A stretch of 59,512 bases of DNA from positions 395,032 to 454,543 of the forward strand of contig NW_017265165.1 in NCBI RefSeq assembly GCF_001638985.1. The letters run 5' to 3'. The first letter of the stretch is position 1; each line of letters opens with the position of its first letter. The DNA comes from Phycomyces blakesleeanus NRRL 1555(-) (Eukaryota; Mucoromycota; Mucoromycetes; Mucorales; Phycomycetaceae). The notes beneath the pieces were generated by a model, which was not told where the DNA came from, did not search any database, and was given only the letters and a program-made list of their open reading frames with translations. Position numbers and translations under genes: made by a program. Shown piece by piece: positions 10,059 through 21,111 of the stretch.

Positions 10059-10903
10059 CACTAGAAAAATTAAAAAATAAGGTAGTTTAAAAATGGGGTA
10101 TACTGTAGTGTAATTTCCATATTTAAATTAGTTGATTTTTTTCCACTTGTGCTGAAGGTGACCTTCACAGATAGTGGAATGACTAGAGTCAACTAGCAGA
10201 ATTGTGGGTGGGGGGTGCCGCAGGTAAGATTTATTAGCACTTTAAATATACTTATCTGACTTGATATATAAAAAAAAAGTTTTTTAAAACTGTATATCTA
10301 TTTTGATATTCTTTATATGGAACTGTAAAGGTCAGACACCAACATATTATAAAGATTAAAAGTAGCGTAAAGGTGACCTTTAAGCTAGTTTATTGTTAAG
10401 AAGTTTGGTCATCAGCAGCAAAAAAATGCGTCTTTAAAATTATGGACCATTAATAAATTCTTTATTTATTTGGTTTCCTGTTCTTATTAGGTTGATAATG
10501 GTTTACGCTTTTATTTTTATTGGAAAGAATAGAATGTTTCTAGGTTTCAGATCTAATAATACTATTCTATATCTCTAGCTACTTCTTGCTTGGTCAGTTT
10601 GTTATACTTAGGATGAATAATTTTCTATAAAAAAGAAATACATAAAAAAAAATGAGCTGCTCAATACGGTTTTTTTGGGGTACGAGCAGTACTCTTTGAG
10701 AATAGATAAATTGTTAGTGATGGGTATGCGTGTGTATTAGATATTTTAATTCTTATAAACCATTAATACTTACATTGGAATTATCCAGTACAAAGACCAA
10801 ACAATAAGATATTACAAGTAAAGCTACAGAATTTTGATTCCTTTGACTATGAAAATGATTGAAAAAAATTAAATGTTATGAATTGGGCGATATAATTATT
10901 AAT

Positions 10904-11534
10904 TTATATACCCAAAGCAAACGGATTTATTTGTAGATATAAATAATACTTATCAAAAGTCAATATAGTATCTGGTAGTTTTTTTTTATTAATAAACAGC
11001 ATAAGTAATATAATGATACATATAAGGATAGTAAAAAAACAAAAAAGTCTTATCATGTCAATAACAGCAGTATGAAATAGAAGCTTTTGATCCATAGTAT
11101 GTTTTGGAGAGAGTTGTTCATCTATAGTAAAAATTGGATTCAGTTTGATTAATATTAAAGAGAAATATAATAAATAAATAGATAAAAATATTACCGTGTT
11201 GGTGGTCATGTTTAGCTGTAGAAAATATTTTTGGTGATATGTCCTATAAAAAAGAAAGGAAAAAATCAGGATACTTTTATGAGATGATGATATGAAGTAT
11301 ATTTACTAACCTTAGCTAACCTGGATGGCCATTGTGAAGAGGATGCATCAGAAGGAAACTATACGTGAGTGACTATGGTAGCAGAAACACTTGTTATTAC
11401 TCAGCTATATTTGAAGAAATTACTAATAAAGAAAAATAAAGAAAAAAAGCACCTTACCAGAAACATTTGCAAGTATAAGAGTAAAAGAGAAAGAAAGAAG
11501 TAAAAAGAAAAGAGAGAGTGAGTGTCTATGGCAA
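10904..11534 (-). CDS. Small micro-exon gene of element B1 (probable small membrane protein)
   Basis: Proposed exons: 11534-11458 (25 codons, hydrophobic, SLFSFYFFLSLLLLYL), 11358-11311 (16 codons, FPSDASSSQWPSRLAK), 11243-11195 (49 nt, DISPKIF..), 11121-11054 (68 nt, DEQLSPKHTMDQ..AVIDM) and a last exon ending at 10904 (..FDKYYLYLQIN..). Most junctions have GT...AG in compatible phases. The donor after 11054 reads AT instead of GT here but GT in B2, so this copy is damaged. The start codon and any earlier exon are not resolved, and the last acceptor is uncertain. The same protein with the same 49- and 68-nt exons occurs in C0 (37549-37994). It is divergent from the accessory gene. Function unknown; the hydrophobic segment suggests a single membrane span. 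Confidence 0.6.
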
Positions 11535-11658
11535 CTGAAACAACTAATTCTTTTTAGTTATATAAAAAAAGATATTTTAAAAAAGCAGAATAAAAAAAAA
11601 CTAATAAATAAATAAAAAAATGGGTGGAGACAGCAACAAAGAGTGTGTCTATGGCAAC
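11369..11658. repeat. Three X-box-like repeats in the divergent intergenic region of B1
   Basis: GTGTCTATGGCAAC occurs at 11522-11535 and 11645-11658, and GTGACTATGGTAGC at 11369-11382. They resemble the RFX X-box GTTGCCATGGCAAC (11 of 14 positions for the first two). They lie between the micro-exon and accessory genes; one overlaps the acceptor of the hydrophobic exon. B2 has all three at the same spacing. Confidence 0.5.
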
Positions 11659-12707
11659 AGAATAAATAAATTCTTTTATTTTCTATAAAGAAGACTTTTT
11701 AGAAAGAACATGTCTTACACAAATAGTTCACAAATATAATAGAAGTTGCAGAGATAGAAAAGCAAAGAAAAGACTAATAGCAAATGTAAAGAGCAGAAAA
11801 AAAGAAAAACAGAAACAACAACAAAAAAAAAGAAAAAAGAAAAGTTCATTTGAAATAAAAGACTAGACTGATTCGATCAATTGTGTTCTAAAACAATATG
11901 AAAGCCAATTTGCATCTCAGTGATTACAAGAAGTATTAATAGAGACTTATATATTAAAGATATGCTGAATATCTATATAAACCATACGTTTTATACAATT
12001 TATTTACTCTTTCTCCTGCTTTCTTGCTACTTATTGCACTCATACTCAAACACACATACATTAACCCATTTTATTTCAAATAATTTAAGTATGTAAATTT
12101 GATATAATTTATTTTTAATTAAATTCAATTCAATTGTATAATAATATCAATAATAATGTAATCTAAAATTAACAGTTACATTTTTATCTTTCATTATATT
12201 CTGTAGACAATGACTATTCAAAGACGTCAACTTGCTCTTCGTCCCATTGAGATTACAAACAAACAATTGATAGAAATTCTTTCCACTTTGAAAACTAATA
12301 TGACAGCTGACATGTCAATTGTATAAGAACAAATCGGCACTGTTGAAGATAAATTGCTAAACATGAATAGCAGAATTGATGTTCTTGCCACCAGCAGCAC
12401 TGAGACAATTACTGCTATTGATAGTTTAAGCAGGGCCCCCCTCGTTTCCTCTGCCAATATAATAGCTAATGTTGCTCAGTCTGCCTTCAACGCTCCGTCT
12501 GGGTTTAGCAAGAAGGCCTATAATGATGTTTATGTCAGTATCAATGTGTGCAAAATTTTATTGATGTATTTTCTCATATATTCTATCAGGCCCATATTCG
12601 TAATCTCATGTGGGATCTCAAGCTGAAAACAAGAAATCAAGTTGATATCCTGGCAAATGAGAGTAAGCCCAGATGGAATACAAATGTTTTCACTACGGTG
12701 GGATGAA

Positions 12708-13012
12708 TGGCAGTTGGGCCGAAAGTAGGCACATAACTGCCATTTTTTTGGTCGAAACCCAATAAAATCTCCGCCGTTTGTTGTAAGATGGTAATGTCAT
12801 TCGTAGCAATTTAAAAAAGTAACATGAAAACACTTTTTTTGTTGCTGTACAATATTTTCAATACTGTAAAAAATATTTGTAAGTTGTAATGACCACTTTG
12901 AGTATTGAAATATATGTTTTATTGAATATCAAATATGTCAACAATTATTAAAATTAATAATTTTTGGAATGTGTGAACGAAATGGTAACATAACTGCCAT
13001 TTTTTTATTTTT
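12708..13012. repeat. Left subterminal repeats of A1
   Basis: TGGCAGTT and TAACTGCCATTTTT at 12708-12760, again at about 12985-13010 as AATGGTAACATAACTGCC. They match the right-end motifs in both orientations, as expected of transposase-binding subterminal repeats. Confidence 0.6.
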
Positions 13013-13318
13013 TAAACTACGTTCTTTTTTTTTAGATATTCTTTTTATCTTGATGAATTGGCAATTTGATTTTATTTAAATCGCGTAATGGCATATAGAG
13101 CATATAGGGAATGAAGAAAAAAGCATAAGGTGTATAGAGAATAGAAAAAAAACCAGAGTATATAAAGAAGAAAAGAAAGACGGGGCATATAGAGATTAAA
13201 AAAAACATAAGAAATAGAGAAAATTAAAAAAAGAATATAAGATACAAGGATGATATAAAAAATATAAAAGATATAAGGATATAGAGCATATAGAAAAATA
13301 AGATAAAAATAAAAAGGA

Positions 13319-16300
13319 TTACAGAATGGAAAGATTGCCTTTAGTAATGCGCATGTTGTTGTTAAAGATATAATAGGGCGCGATTACATAAAACTGGTTT
13401 CCATTTGGTGGGTATTGGACCAGACCAACTTGATGACAAATGTCATTTACACTTATAACTGCATAAGTCGGTTGCGTTTGGTGGCCTAGTGTACGGGTGC
13501 TTTGTGACCGTTGTTTGACGATAGGTACTGATGAGTCATGACCAGCCGCGTCATGTTCCTTCATGACCTCCACAAAAGCAAGAAAGTGTGGGAAGTCATA
13601 GAAATCTACATGCTGAAAGTAGAACTGTACTGTACCGATGAGCCAGCTGTGAACAATTACATTACAGTTGCTAAAATAAATAAATAAATAGAATGTAAGC
13701 AACTTTTGATTGTATATCGAAAAATATTATACTTACTTTCTATAGGGGCAAGTAAACATCACGTAATGGTTGCCACGGCTGGTCTCGTTTTTCTTTCTTC
13801 GGTACATGCATGAGGAATATACAGTCGAGTCCATCCACAGACGTGCAGCTACAACAACAACAGAGTCACCAAACTCGTGGCCAGTCAAGCCTGTTGTTCT
13901 CTGGTAGTATTTCAATAAAGCTTCCTTCACACTAGGGCTGCCTACACCTTCCACCGAATCATCGTTCAAATTAACAAACTGATGAAATGGCTCCCACAAC
14001 TGCGCACCACTAGGATCATTAGGAAGGTCCATGTAGCTCTCTCTTCCATATGGCTTTGGCCGAATGAGGTTGATTTCATCACAGATGCTGATTGCCGTGC
14101 TGATATAATTGTGAATCGCAAATCGCTCGACGAGAAAACTGGCATTTCGGCTACCCTTTGATTTGGACTTAATCAATTTCGAGAAGACGCCAATTACTCT
14201 CTCCATTGAGCGAGTGGAGTAGCATCGCAGGGGGCCTTGCTGCTTGATGATATAGGGTATATGGACCAGGTAATGTTGCACTGGTCGGAAAACACTACGA
14301 GACAGGGTATTATTCTGGACTTGTTGGTATAAAAACGAGTGCCAGTGCTTGAAGTATCTATTGTTAATATTTAAAAAATGGTAACAATCAGCTATTTGTA
14401 ATGATAATATATGAGACGTATAATAACTTACGACTCCATCTCATCAAGCAATTCTGATGTCAATGTCCATTGCAAGGCAAGCGCGCAACCTTTCACGAGA
14501 GATAATAGAGCTGTTTTAACAGCCCTATTTGGTAAATAAGGCACGACCAAAGTGGGGACAAGGAATAAGAGAAAGTCAAGCCAGTTCACTGCGCGAGTAC
14601 CATCAATCTTGGCAAATACGTTGTCGAAACTGCCTTGAAATGAGGTGGGTATATATTTTTGTGAGCTGGTGATACAGTTTCCGATTGTTACAAGGTCTGC
14701 TCTTGGTATATGAAAAGGGTATTCAGTGGTATTGAGGGTATTGTCTGGATGGGTATAGTAAAATTTGGTTTCCTTTGTGAGGGTGACGATAATCAGGTCA
14801 TACACAAGCTTTCCAATCCCTCTTGCAATTAAATGAAGTTCATCTAATGCAAAAAATGATGATCCAGAGAAGGTTGAGAGTTGGGTATATATGCTCAGCT
14901 GGTATATGTTCTTCGACTATTACAAGCAGTTATTTAGTATGAAAAAAAGATGGCTAATTGAACATTTGTATACTTACAGGGTTGCCTACTTTGAAGTCTT
15001 CCAAAGGTCTTAACCGGGCGGAAATGTCATCAAAGTACATGCCATGCCGTCTGTTAGTAGGGCATTTGCCTTTGGTCTCACAAAAACGGCAACCAAATAA
15101 ACTTGTATGGGAACCAATGTGGGCCATATCAGCTACAGCTGGAATATCGCCAGAAGCAAGCAGAAGATAGACCTTGGATCTGCAAAGCTCCACTCTATTG
15201 TGCTTGACAACCAAGCCATGTGCCTCAAGATCTTGCAATTCATTGATGATGGGTATAAGAAAGGAGTCCAAATGAGTTGGCTTCTTGGGGCCAGGCAAGA
15301 TTGCCAGTTGCAAAAGGTATTTGTTGGTATATCTAAGTATTTTATTAGTAATTTTTTTTTTAAAAAAAAATGTAATAATAATAATAAATAGTAATAAATT
15401 AATTAATTACCTGATGAATGGGTCTAGGTTGAATATTATGCAATAGATGATGGTATATGAGTTTTTGCCTTTCTTTTGATTGACAAACCCATCGGTATAA
15501 AGCCCAATGGCAATATCATTGGGATTGGAGAACAGGCCCTGCTGCACCAACTGCTTGTAATTGTCACCATCAAAAATGTCAGTTAGCTGACCAGCTACAG
15601 ATTCCCGGTTTGCTCTGTAACAGAGGAGTTCTCTTGTAGCTGGATCTGCCAACATTTGAGAAAGCATATCCCCAACTGACATAAGTTTCATACTGGCGGC
15701 TGGTGTCTGACTTTGATCGGGATCAGTCTTGTATCGCGGTTTGCCGCAGTCAACACAAGATTCCTGGTCGTCATTAATGCCATACAATCGACAACCACTA
15801 GAGCAGACATCATACTCATGGCCCTTGACACTTAACTTTGACTTGAGCAAAGCATCAACAGTTTTGCCATGACTGATCTTAGCCCCAGGTTCTAAAAAAA
15901 ACGATATCACTACATGTTAGTGATCTGGAATTAAAGTACAAGGTAACAGAAAATATAATATTTTACCCATCATTATATCATCATGGTCTCGGATGACAGT
16001 GTTTATAAATTGAACAATGTCTCTATATGCTGCTCTAGCAATTCTATGCTGTAGCATCAATTGAGACAGATGAATACTCATCAACTCGGCCTTGGTAAAA
16101 GTATTTGTACTGATTCGGCTGCTGTCGTAAATGTGAGCTTCACCCTCACTGTCCTCAAAATTATATGCGCACTTATATGAAATAGTATTATCAAGCTCCA
16201 TAGACTCCATAGTATATTCTGTAATACATTATTTAGTAATTGGAAAATAAATAATACAATTACAGCTCTTTTCATTACCTGAATTGCTAACAGATTCATC

Positions 16301-16510
16301 TTCATTACTAGTATCATTTTCGTCATGGTACATGTCAACATCATCCAGAATAGACTGGTCAATTTCAGTCATTGTTGCTGAATCTCCTCTGTGAATTCTC
16401 TTGTGGTTTTGCAGCTTCTGGTAGTTATCAAAAAACAAGACACATTGATCACATTGGTATTGCTGTGTAGATATTCTATCTCTCTGCTGGCTGGCGTTAG
16501 AAGAAGACAT
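13319..16510 (-). CDS. Tnp2-type transposase of A1
   Basis: Starts ATG at 16510. N-terminal C2H2 zinc finger CDQCVLFFDNYQKLQNHKRIH (CX2CX12HX3H), then an acidic stretch, then several exons with short introns (near 16230-16200, 15960-15910, 15400-15330, 14980-14800, 14440-14290, 13730-13690). Transposase_21 features: LPGPKKPTHLDSFLIP, SGDIPAVADMA, GCRFCETKGKCP. Later FFALDELHLIARGIGK and RSMERVIGVFSKL align with the D..H and E motifs of the B/C transposases (DPMHNLFLG, FERYNG) and are likely catalytic. C-terminus ..NLSIL. No clear internal stop was seen in the exons, so it may be functional. Exon borders are approximate. Confidence 0.85.
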
Positions 16511-17950
16511 ATTGGTTGGGTTGATACGTATGTAATATATAAAATAAAGCTGCGAAGAGGATTTTGGTGCTATTTATTAAATGTAAAAGACATCTTTATA
16601 TACTCTTTATTTTTTAACCAAAATGCTTGCGGCTCTTTTTCTTTTTCTCTCTCATAATGATGATATAGCAATGATTACAGTAATGTCAATGCTAGGTGAA
16701 ACACCTGTCAGTAAATAATTCCCGTGGTTGGAAAGATTCTTCTTCATTAATAATTATGATGTAAGTTAAAATACTTCTTGGTTGACAAGGGGGTACCATT
16801 AAAAGAGTGCCGGTGAAACAGACACGTACTCTTTACTTGTGAGCGATTAGATATTCTTTGGGCTTTATAAAGAGGCATATGTATATTTAGGATAATTAAT
16901 GACCAAATAATTTATGTTTTTTTTTAAATAAATTATCAATTACTCTCTAATACCAAAGGCAAAGAAAAACAGCCTTCTAATAATTAACAGTTAAAAAAAA
17001 GTAGTACTGTATAAACACATTGGTAGAAAAGACATATTTATATTATCTGTGTTGTACTAATAATATTTTTGAGATAGTGAATATATATTTAGCTAATAGC
17101 ATTATTTTCTTGTTTATGTATAAAACTTAAAGAAATAGATATAGATAATGAGGGCTATAGTCTGATACTCTTTTACTGACATCATCAAGATAAGCACTAC
17201 TGATCAAAAGGGGTGTTAATTGAAAGTGCCGATGTGAGTTAAAGCACACCTTTTTCAAAAATGTACGGTTTCAGTCAAAAATGCCCCTTGGTAAATAATA
17301 GTAATGACAGTTAAAATTATTTTTACCTTTGATGACAGCATCAATCAAAACGCGTTTTAGTCGATAATGATAATAAGTATGATATGAACTTGAGTATCAT
17401 AACATTTACTTTAATGTTGATAAAAAGGGGCTAATTAATTATATGATGTTCAGATGTTATATAGCTACTGTAGGGTATATTTAAAGTTATAATTTTAACT
17501 GGTACAGGGTTTTGTCATCGAGAACTTTAACCAAATTTCATGCTATATCTGCAATATGTATAGAGTTATATTATTATATCATATACTTTAAAACATTTAA
17601 TATGTAGACGGTGCAAAGTATGAACATTTATACATATAATATTGATTTAAAGTCTAATTCATTTTATTTTTATATTTCTTACAGTTTTGTTGTGTCGACA
17701 CAAAAAGACTGTATCATGTTCACATGAGCTACTGCAGACAGGTGCAGACAGGTGCATACAAGTGCATAAGCATCCGTTCTTTTATATGTTTTGTTTGTAC
17801 ATCTGTCTGTATCTTTTTCATATAAATAGCTATCAATTGCTTGTAATAAATCGTTGCCTTTCTCAAACTCAAATCGCTCTTATTCTACTTGTCTAAACTA
17901 TCACCTTTTCTTTTCAACTCACTGCTTATAGCTAAAAAAAAAACTTAAAC
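16511..17950. other. Divergent promoter region of A1
   Basis: AT-rich spacer between the two A1 genes. It contains a short GCAGACAGGTGCA tandem (about 17735-17765). No third gene comparable to the micro-exon gene of the B/C family was recognised here. Confidence 0.5.
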
Positions 17951-18981
17951 ATGTCCGATATTAACACAACTCTCCTCAACTCAATTCAAAAGATTGAGGT
18001 TGATCTTGCTGAAATCAAGCAAGCATTGCGCGAGCTTCAAAGGCAATTCAGCAATCAATTTGCGCCAGCAGTCAGTGCGGAAGATCTAACTACAATGCAA
18101 CAAAGCATTATTGAGCAGAGTTGTAAGTCATATATATTCTGTGCTTAGATGTTTATTTACTTTATTAATATTGTCATACATTTTTTGTAGCTCTTGAGCG
18201 CATTGCCGAGTCTGTGAAAAGAGCCCAGCTCACAGAGTACCCTGATCAGCTCGGTAAGCGAGTAATCAATACTGGTGGCGAGTTCAAAGGAAAAAACGAA
18301 GCACAAAAATACAATCTGTTGCTTCAGATTCTTCACGAGCAGGACTGGAAGGCGCGCTGCAAAGAAGTTCCACAAGGGCAGCCTTTGCCCCCATTAGTCC
18401 CTCTTTCAGACCATGATTTGACAGTAAAAAGACTGCATCTCAAAACATTAGGCCGTACAGTAAAGCATGATATCATTGACAAAGACTATCCTGCGGTCTC
18501 AAAAGAATGGAAGAATATCCCAGAGAAAAACAGGGAATACTACATGATGCATTTGGAGAGGTTGGCGAAGAATGGTGAATTGCACATCCACCAATGTAAA
18601 AGAATGTGGTGTGCAAGAAGCCTTCTTCGGGAAAGCTTCAAGAGCGACAACCAGACGCACAAGAGAAGAATGGCAGAGAAGAACAAAGTAAGTTTATCAA
18701 TTAACAAATCTATATATTGTAAACTTTAATTAACATCGTTTCCTTTTATTATGCTATAGACACAGTGAGACATAAGTGATTCTTCGCTTTCTTCTCCTGA
18801 TATGTCAGAAACTGGTGATGTTGAGTCGCCCATAATGGCAGATGTGTTGTAAGTTACCATTGTTGCTTTTTCTCATGCTCTGTTAATACAAAACTAATAT
18901 AAACTTCTTACTCTTTTATGTAGGTCTCCTCCACCCACAGCAAGTGTTGAGCCTGCTCGCAAGAGAAGCCGAAGATCGTAG
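17951..18981 (+). pseudogene. Accessory gene of A1
   Basis: Exon 1 17951-18122 (MSDINTTLLNSIQKIEVDL.., a heptad-like coiled coil), exon 2 18191-18687 (basic, ..RLHLKTLGRTVKHDI.., ..CKRMWCARSLLRESF..), exon 3 from 18760, last exon ending RKRSRRS with TAG at 18979. The junctions have GT...AG with matching phase. In exon 3 an in-frame TGA (18766-18768) precedes an acidic, still open stretch (SDSSLSSPDMSETGD..) ending in a basic cluster that looks like a nuclear localisation signal. This implies a recent nonsense change, probably CGA to TGA. Unknown function; inferred DNA-binding partner of the transposase. Confidence 0.7.
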
Positions 18982-19985
18982 TTTGGCTGCTGTGATTGGC
19001 CGAGTTTGATTTTTTTAGTCTGTCTTTAGTGCATTTTTTTTCTTATCTCGTCATTTTTCTTTTTATGTTTTTTATTCCTTTTTTCTTTCATATAAAAAAT
19101 TTATCGACCTCTTTCATATGATTGCTAATGTTGTGATTACAAGAATTTGAAGCTAATATACAGAATCTACAATTCCGCTACATTCAAATATAAAAGGAAA
19201 CAGTATATAGCCTTTTTTTTGGGAAAAAAATTAATAGTAATATTTTTGTACTGATATATTATACTTGGGAGTTGTTCTATTATATGTAAGTATATTGAGT
19301 AGAATAAACACGTTAAGCTTTCTAACAAGATGCTCATTCCGGTTGTATGAATCAGATTCGAATTAGCTTCATGTTACATGACTTGAATCTTTGCTCAAGT
19401 TTTTCTTCTTCTACGATAACGACTTTCTATAGTGCTTATGTTTTATTGCTTTTCTTATATATAGATCTTAAATATTAATACATTCTTTAATATATATATA
19501 TATTCTTAGAGTAAATGCTTATTTTACTGAACAAGTAAGCATATTATATAAAGGTAAGCATTATAATAATATTATATCTATTTATTTATTTTAAGTTTTT
19601 TCTCTAATATTAGTATATTTGTAGAAATCGGTAAAAAATAATAAGTGCTATCTAAGATATATTAGAATACCCAAAGTATACGAAATACAATTTGAATAGT
19701 AGTGTTTTACTGCATACGTTTTGCAGTAGCTAAACAGAACCATTTTTTATTGTGAGTGGCCGGTGGAATTGTTTTTTCATTATTACTATTATTATTATCA
19801 TTTTCATTTAATAAAACATGCATTGAAATAAAGATTCAATTCAATTAAACCCGATTCAATATTGTATAATAAAAAACAGACCATTCTGTTAAAGCTGCAA
19901 AGGAAAAACAAGAGGTTGTGCTAGAATTGAAAGCAATAGAACAAAAGAAAGAATGTAATAGAGGAAAGGAAGGACGCTTGATTTT
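18982..19985. other. 3' non-coding region of A1
   Basis: Long AT-rich stretch after the accessory gene. No ORF, RNA gene or clear repeat was found. Confidence 0.5.
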
Positions 19986-19989
19986 TTTT

Positions 19990-20235
19990 TGAAAAATGGT
20001 AACAGTGCCTGTTTTGGCTTTTTACATAATAAATAACTGCCATTTTTTATTATGAAAAAAATGGTAACAGTGCTTGTTTTGGCTTTTTACATAATAAATA
20101 ACTGCCATTTTTTACTATGTAAAAAATGGTAACAGTGCCTGTTTTGGCCTTATACAGAGTCATAACTGCCATTTTTTATTAAGTAAAAAATGGCAGTTAT
20201 GTTACCAAAGTGGTAACATGTTACCATTTTCTCCA
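19990..20235. repeat. Right subterminal tandem repeats of A1
   Basis: Three units of about 65 bp begin at about 19992, 20056 and 20122. Each starts AAAAATGGTAACAG and ends AACTGCCATTTTTTA, so each is itself an imperfect palindrome. A further inverted pair follows just inside the terminus. Confidence 0.85.
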
Positions 20236-21111
20236 CCATAGTGTTTCTTTTATAAGTTGCCAAACAAGGAGTTGGTGGTGCAACTTCTTGAAAACTTGAA
20301 GCACAAGTGTACCCGTAAGGGATTTAGAGAGGCAGACTTCAGAGCAAGACTGCACAAAAACTTCACCAGCCAGGTTTCAAAAGCAAGAAAAACCAAAGAG
20401 GAAATAAAAGCAACAAACACTCGTTTGAGAAGGGCAGGACGTGCCAGAGATGTAAGTGTAATCTCTAAATAAATAATTTCAAAATAATATAGTTTAGTCT
20501 TGAGAATTTTAAAAATACTAATACAAAAAAACTACTATTAGAATCATACTCACCGTTTACTTGCATACACAGACAACAAAGAAGCAATTGATCTACAAAT
20601 GAAGAGAGATTGTGACTTTACAATGCAAATGGCAGCAATGTCCGATGGAGAATCTGCAGATGAAGACTTTGAGAATTGCACAAAGAGCATCGTCAAGATT
20701 GTTCGGCCAGGATGGAAAAGTGACAAGGTATATTATTTTATATTAATAATTATGTCTTATTATAAAAAATATAAAGTGAAGTATTAACAAAATCATTTTA
20801 GTTCAATACTTTCATTAAACTTGTTGATGAGTATGTTATTGAAGCAATAGGGTCAAGTGCTTCTCAAATGAAGGAGAGGGTTTTCACCAGTGTGTCCAAT
20901 ACAGCGGTCCCAGATGACATAACCCCCAAATTTCCTCAGTGGGCCCTTAGAGATGGGTATTAAATAAACAAAAATTGCCTCTCTCTTTTTATTTATATAT
21001 TACTTTTCACATACAAAATACTATCAATATATATATCAGAAATACGCACTCTGTTTTTTTGTTAAAGAAAAAGAAATGTAAAAGTTCACTTTATTTATTA
21101 TTTAAGCATAT

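Larger units (their letters stand above)
12691..20243. mobile_element. CACTA-type element A1 (7.55 kb)
   Basis: Terminal inverted repeats CACTACGGTGG and CCACCATAGTG. A 3-bp TSD TTT flanks it (12688-12690 and 20244-20246). The unoccupied site is visible in sister gene B2 (about 48110), where AATGTTTTCTTTTACAAG is continuous. It carries two divergent genes, a Tnp2-type transposase (minus) and an accessory gene (plus). Both ends have internal repeats of AACTGCCATTTTT. This is a separate family from B/C, with a different transposase and gene order. Confidence 0.95.
12210..20963 (+). pseudogene. Accessory gene of B1, interrupted by element A1
   Basis: Starts MTIQRRQLALRP at 12210. Exon 1 runs to 12533 and exon 2 from 12590. 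Exon 2 is cut at 12690 by A1 and resumes at 20244, ending near 20450 before GTAAGT. Later exons hold MQMAAMSDGESADED..RPGWKSDK and end ..FPQWALRDGY with TAA at 20961. N-terminal Ser/Thr-rich, coiled-coil-like segment; middle basic region (..RARLHKNFTS..RRAGRARD). An in-frame TAA at 12324-12326 replaces CAA of B2. Role inferred: a DNA-binding partner of the transposase, comparable to TnpA of plant CACTA elements, though no homology to TnpA can be claimed. Confidence 0.75.

Noticed and set aside
17687..17896. Short plus-strand ORF before the A1 accessory gene
   Set aside because: No domain and in the expected leader region; the conserved coding start is ATG 17951.
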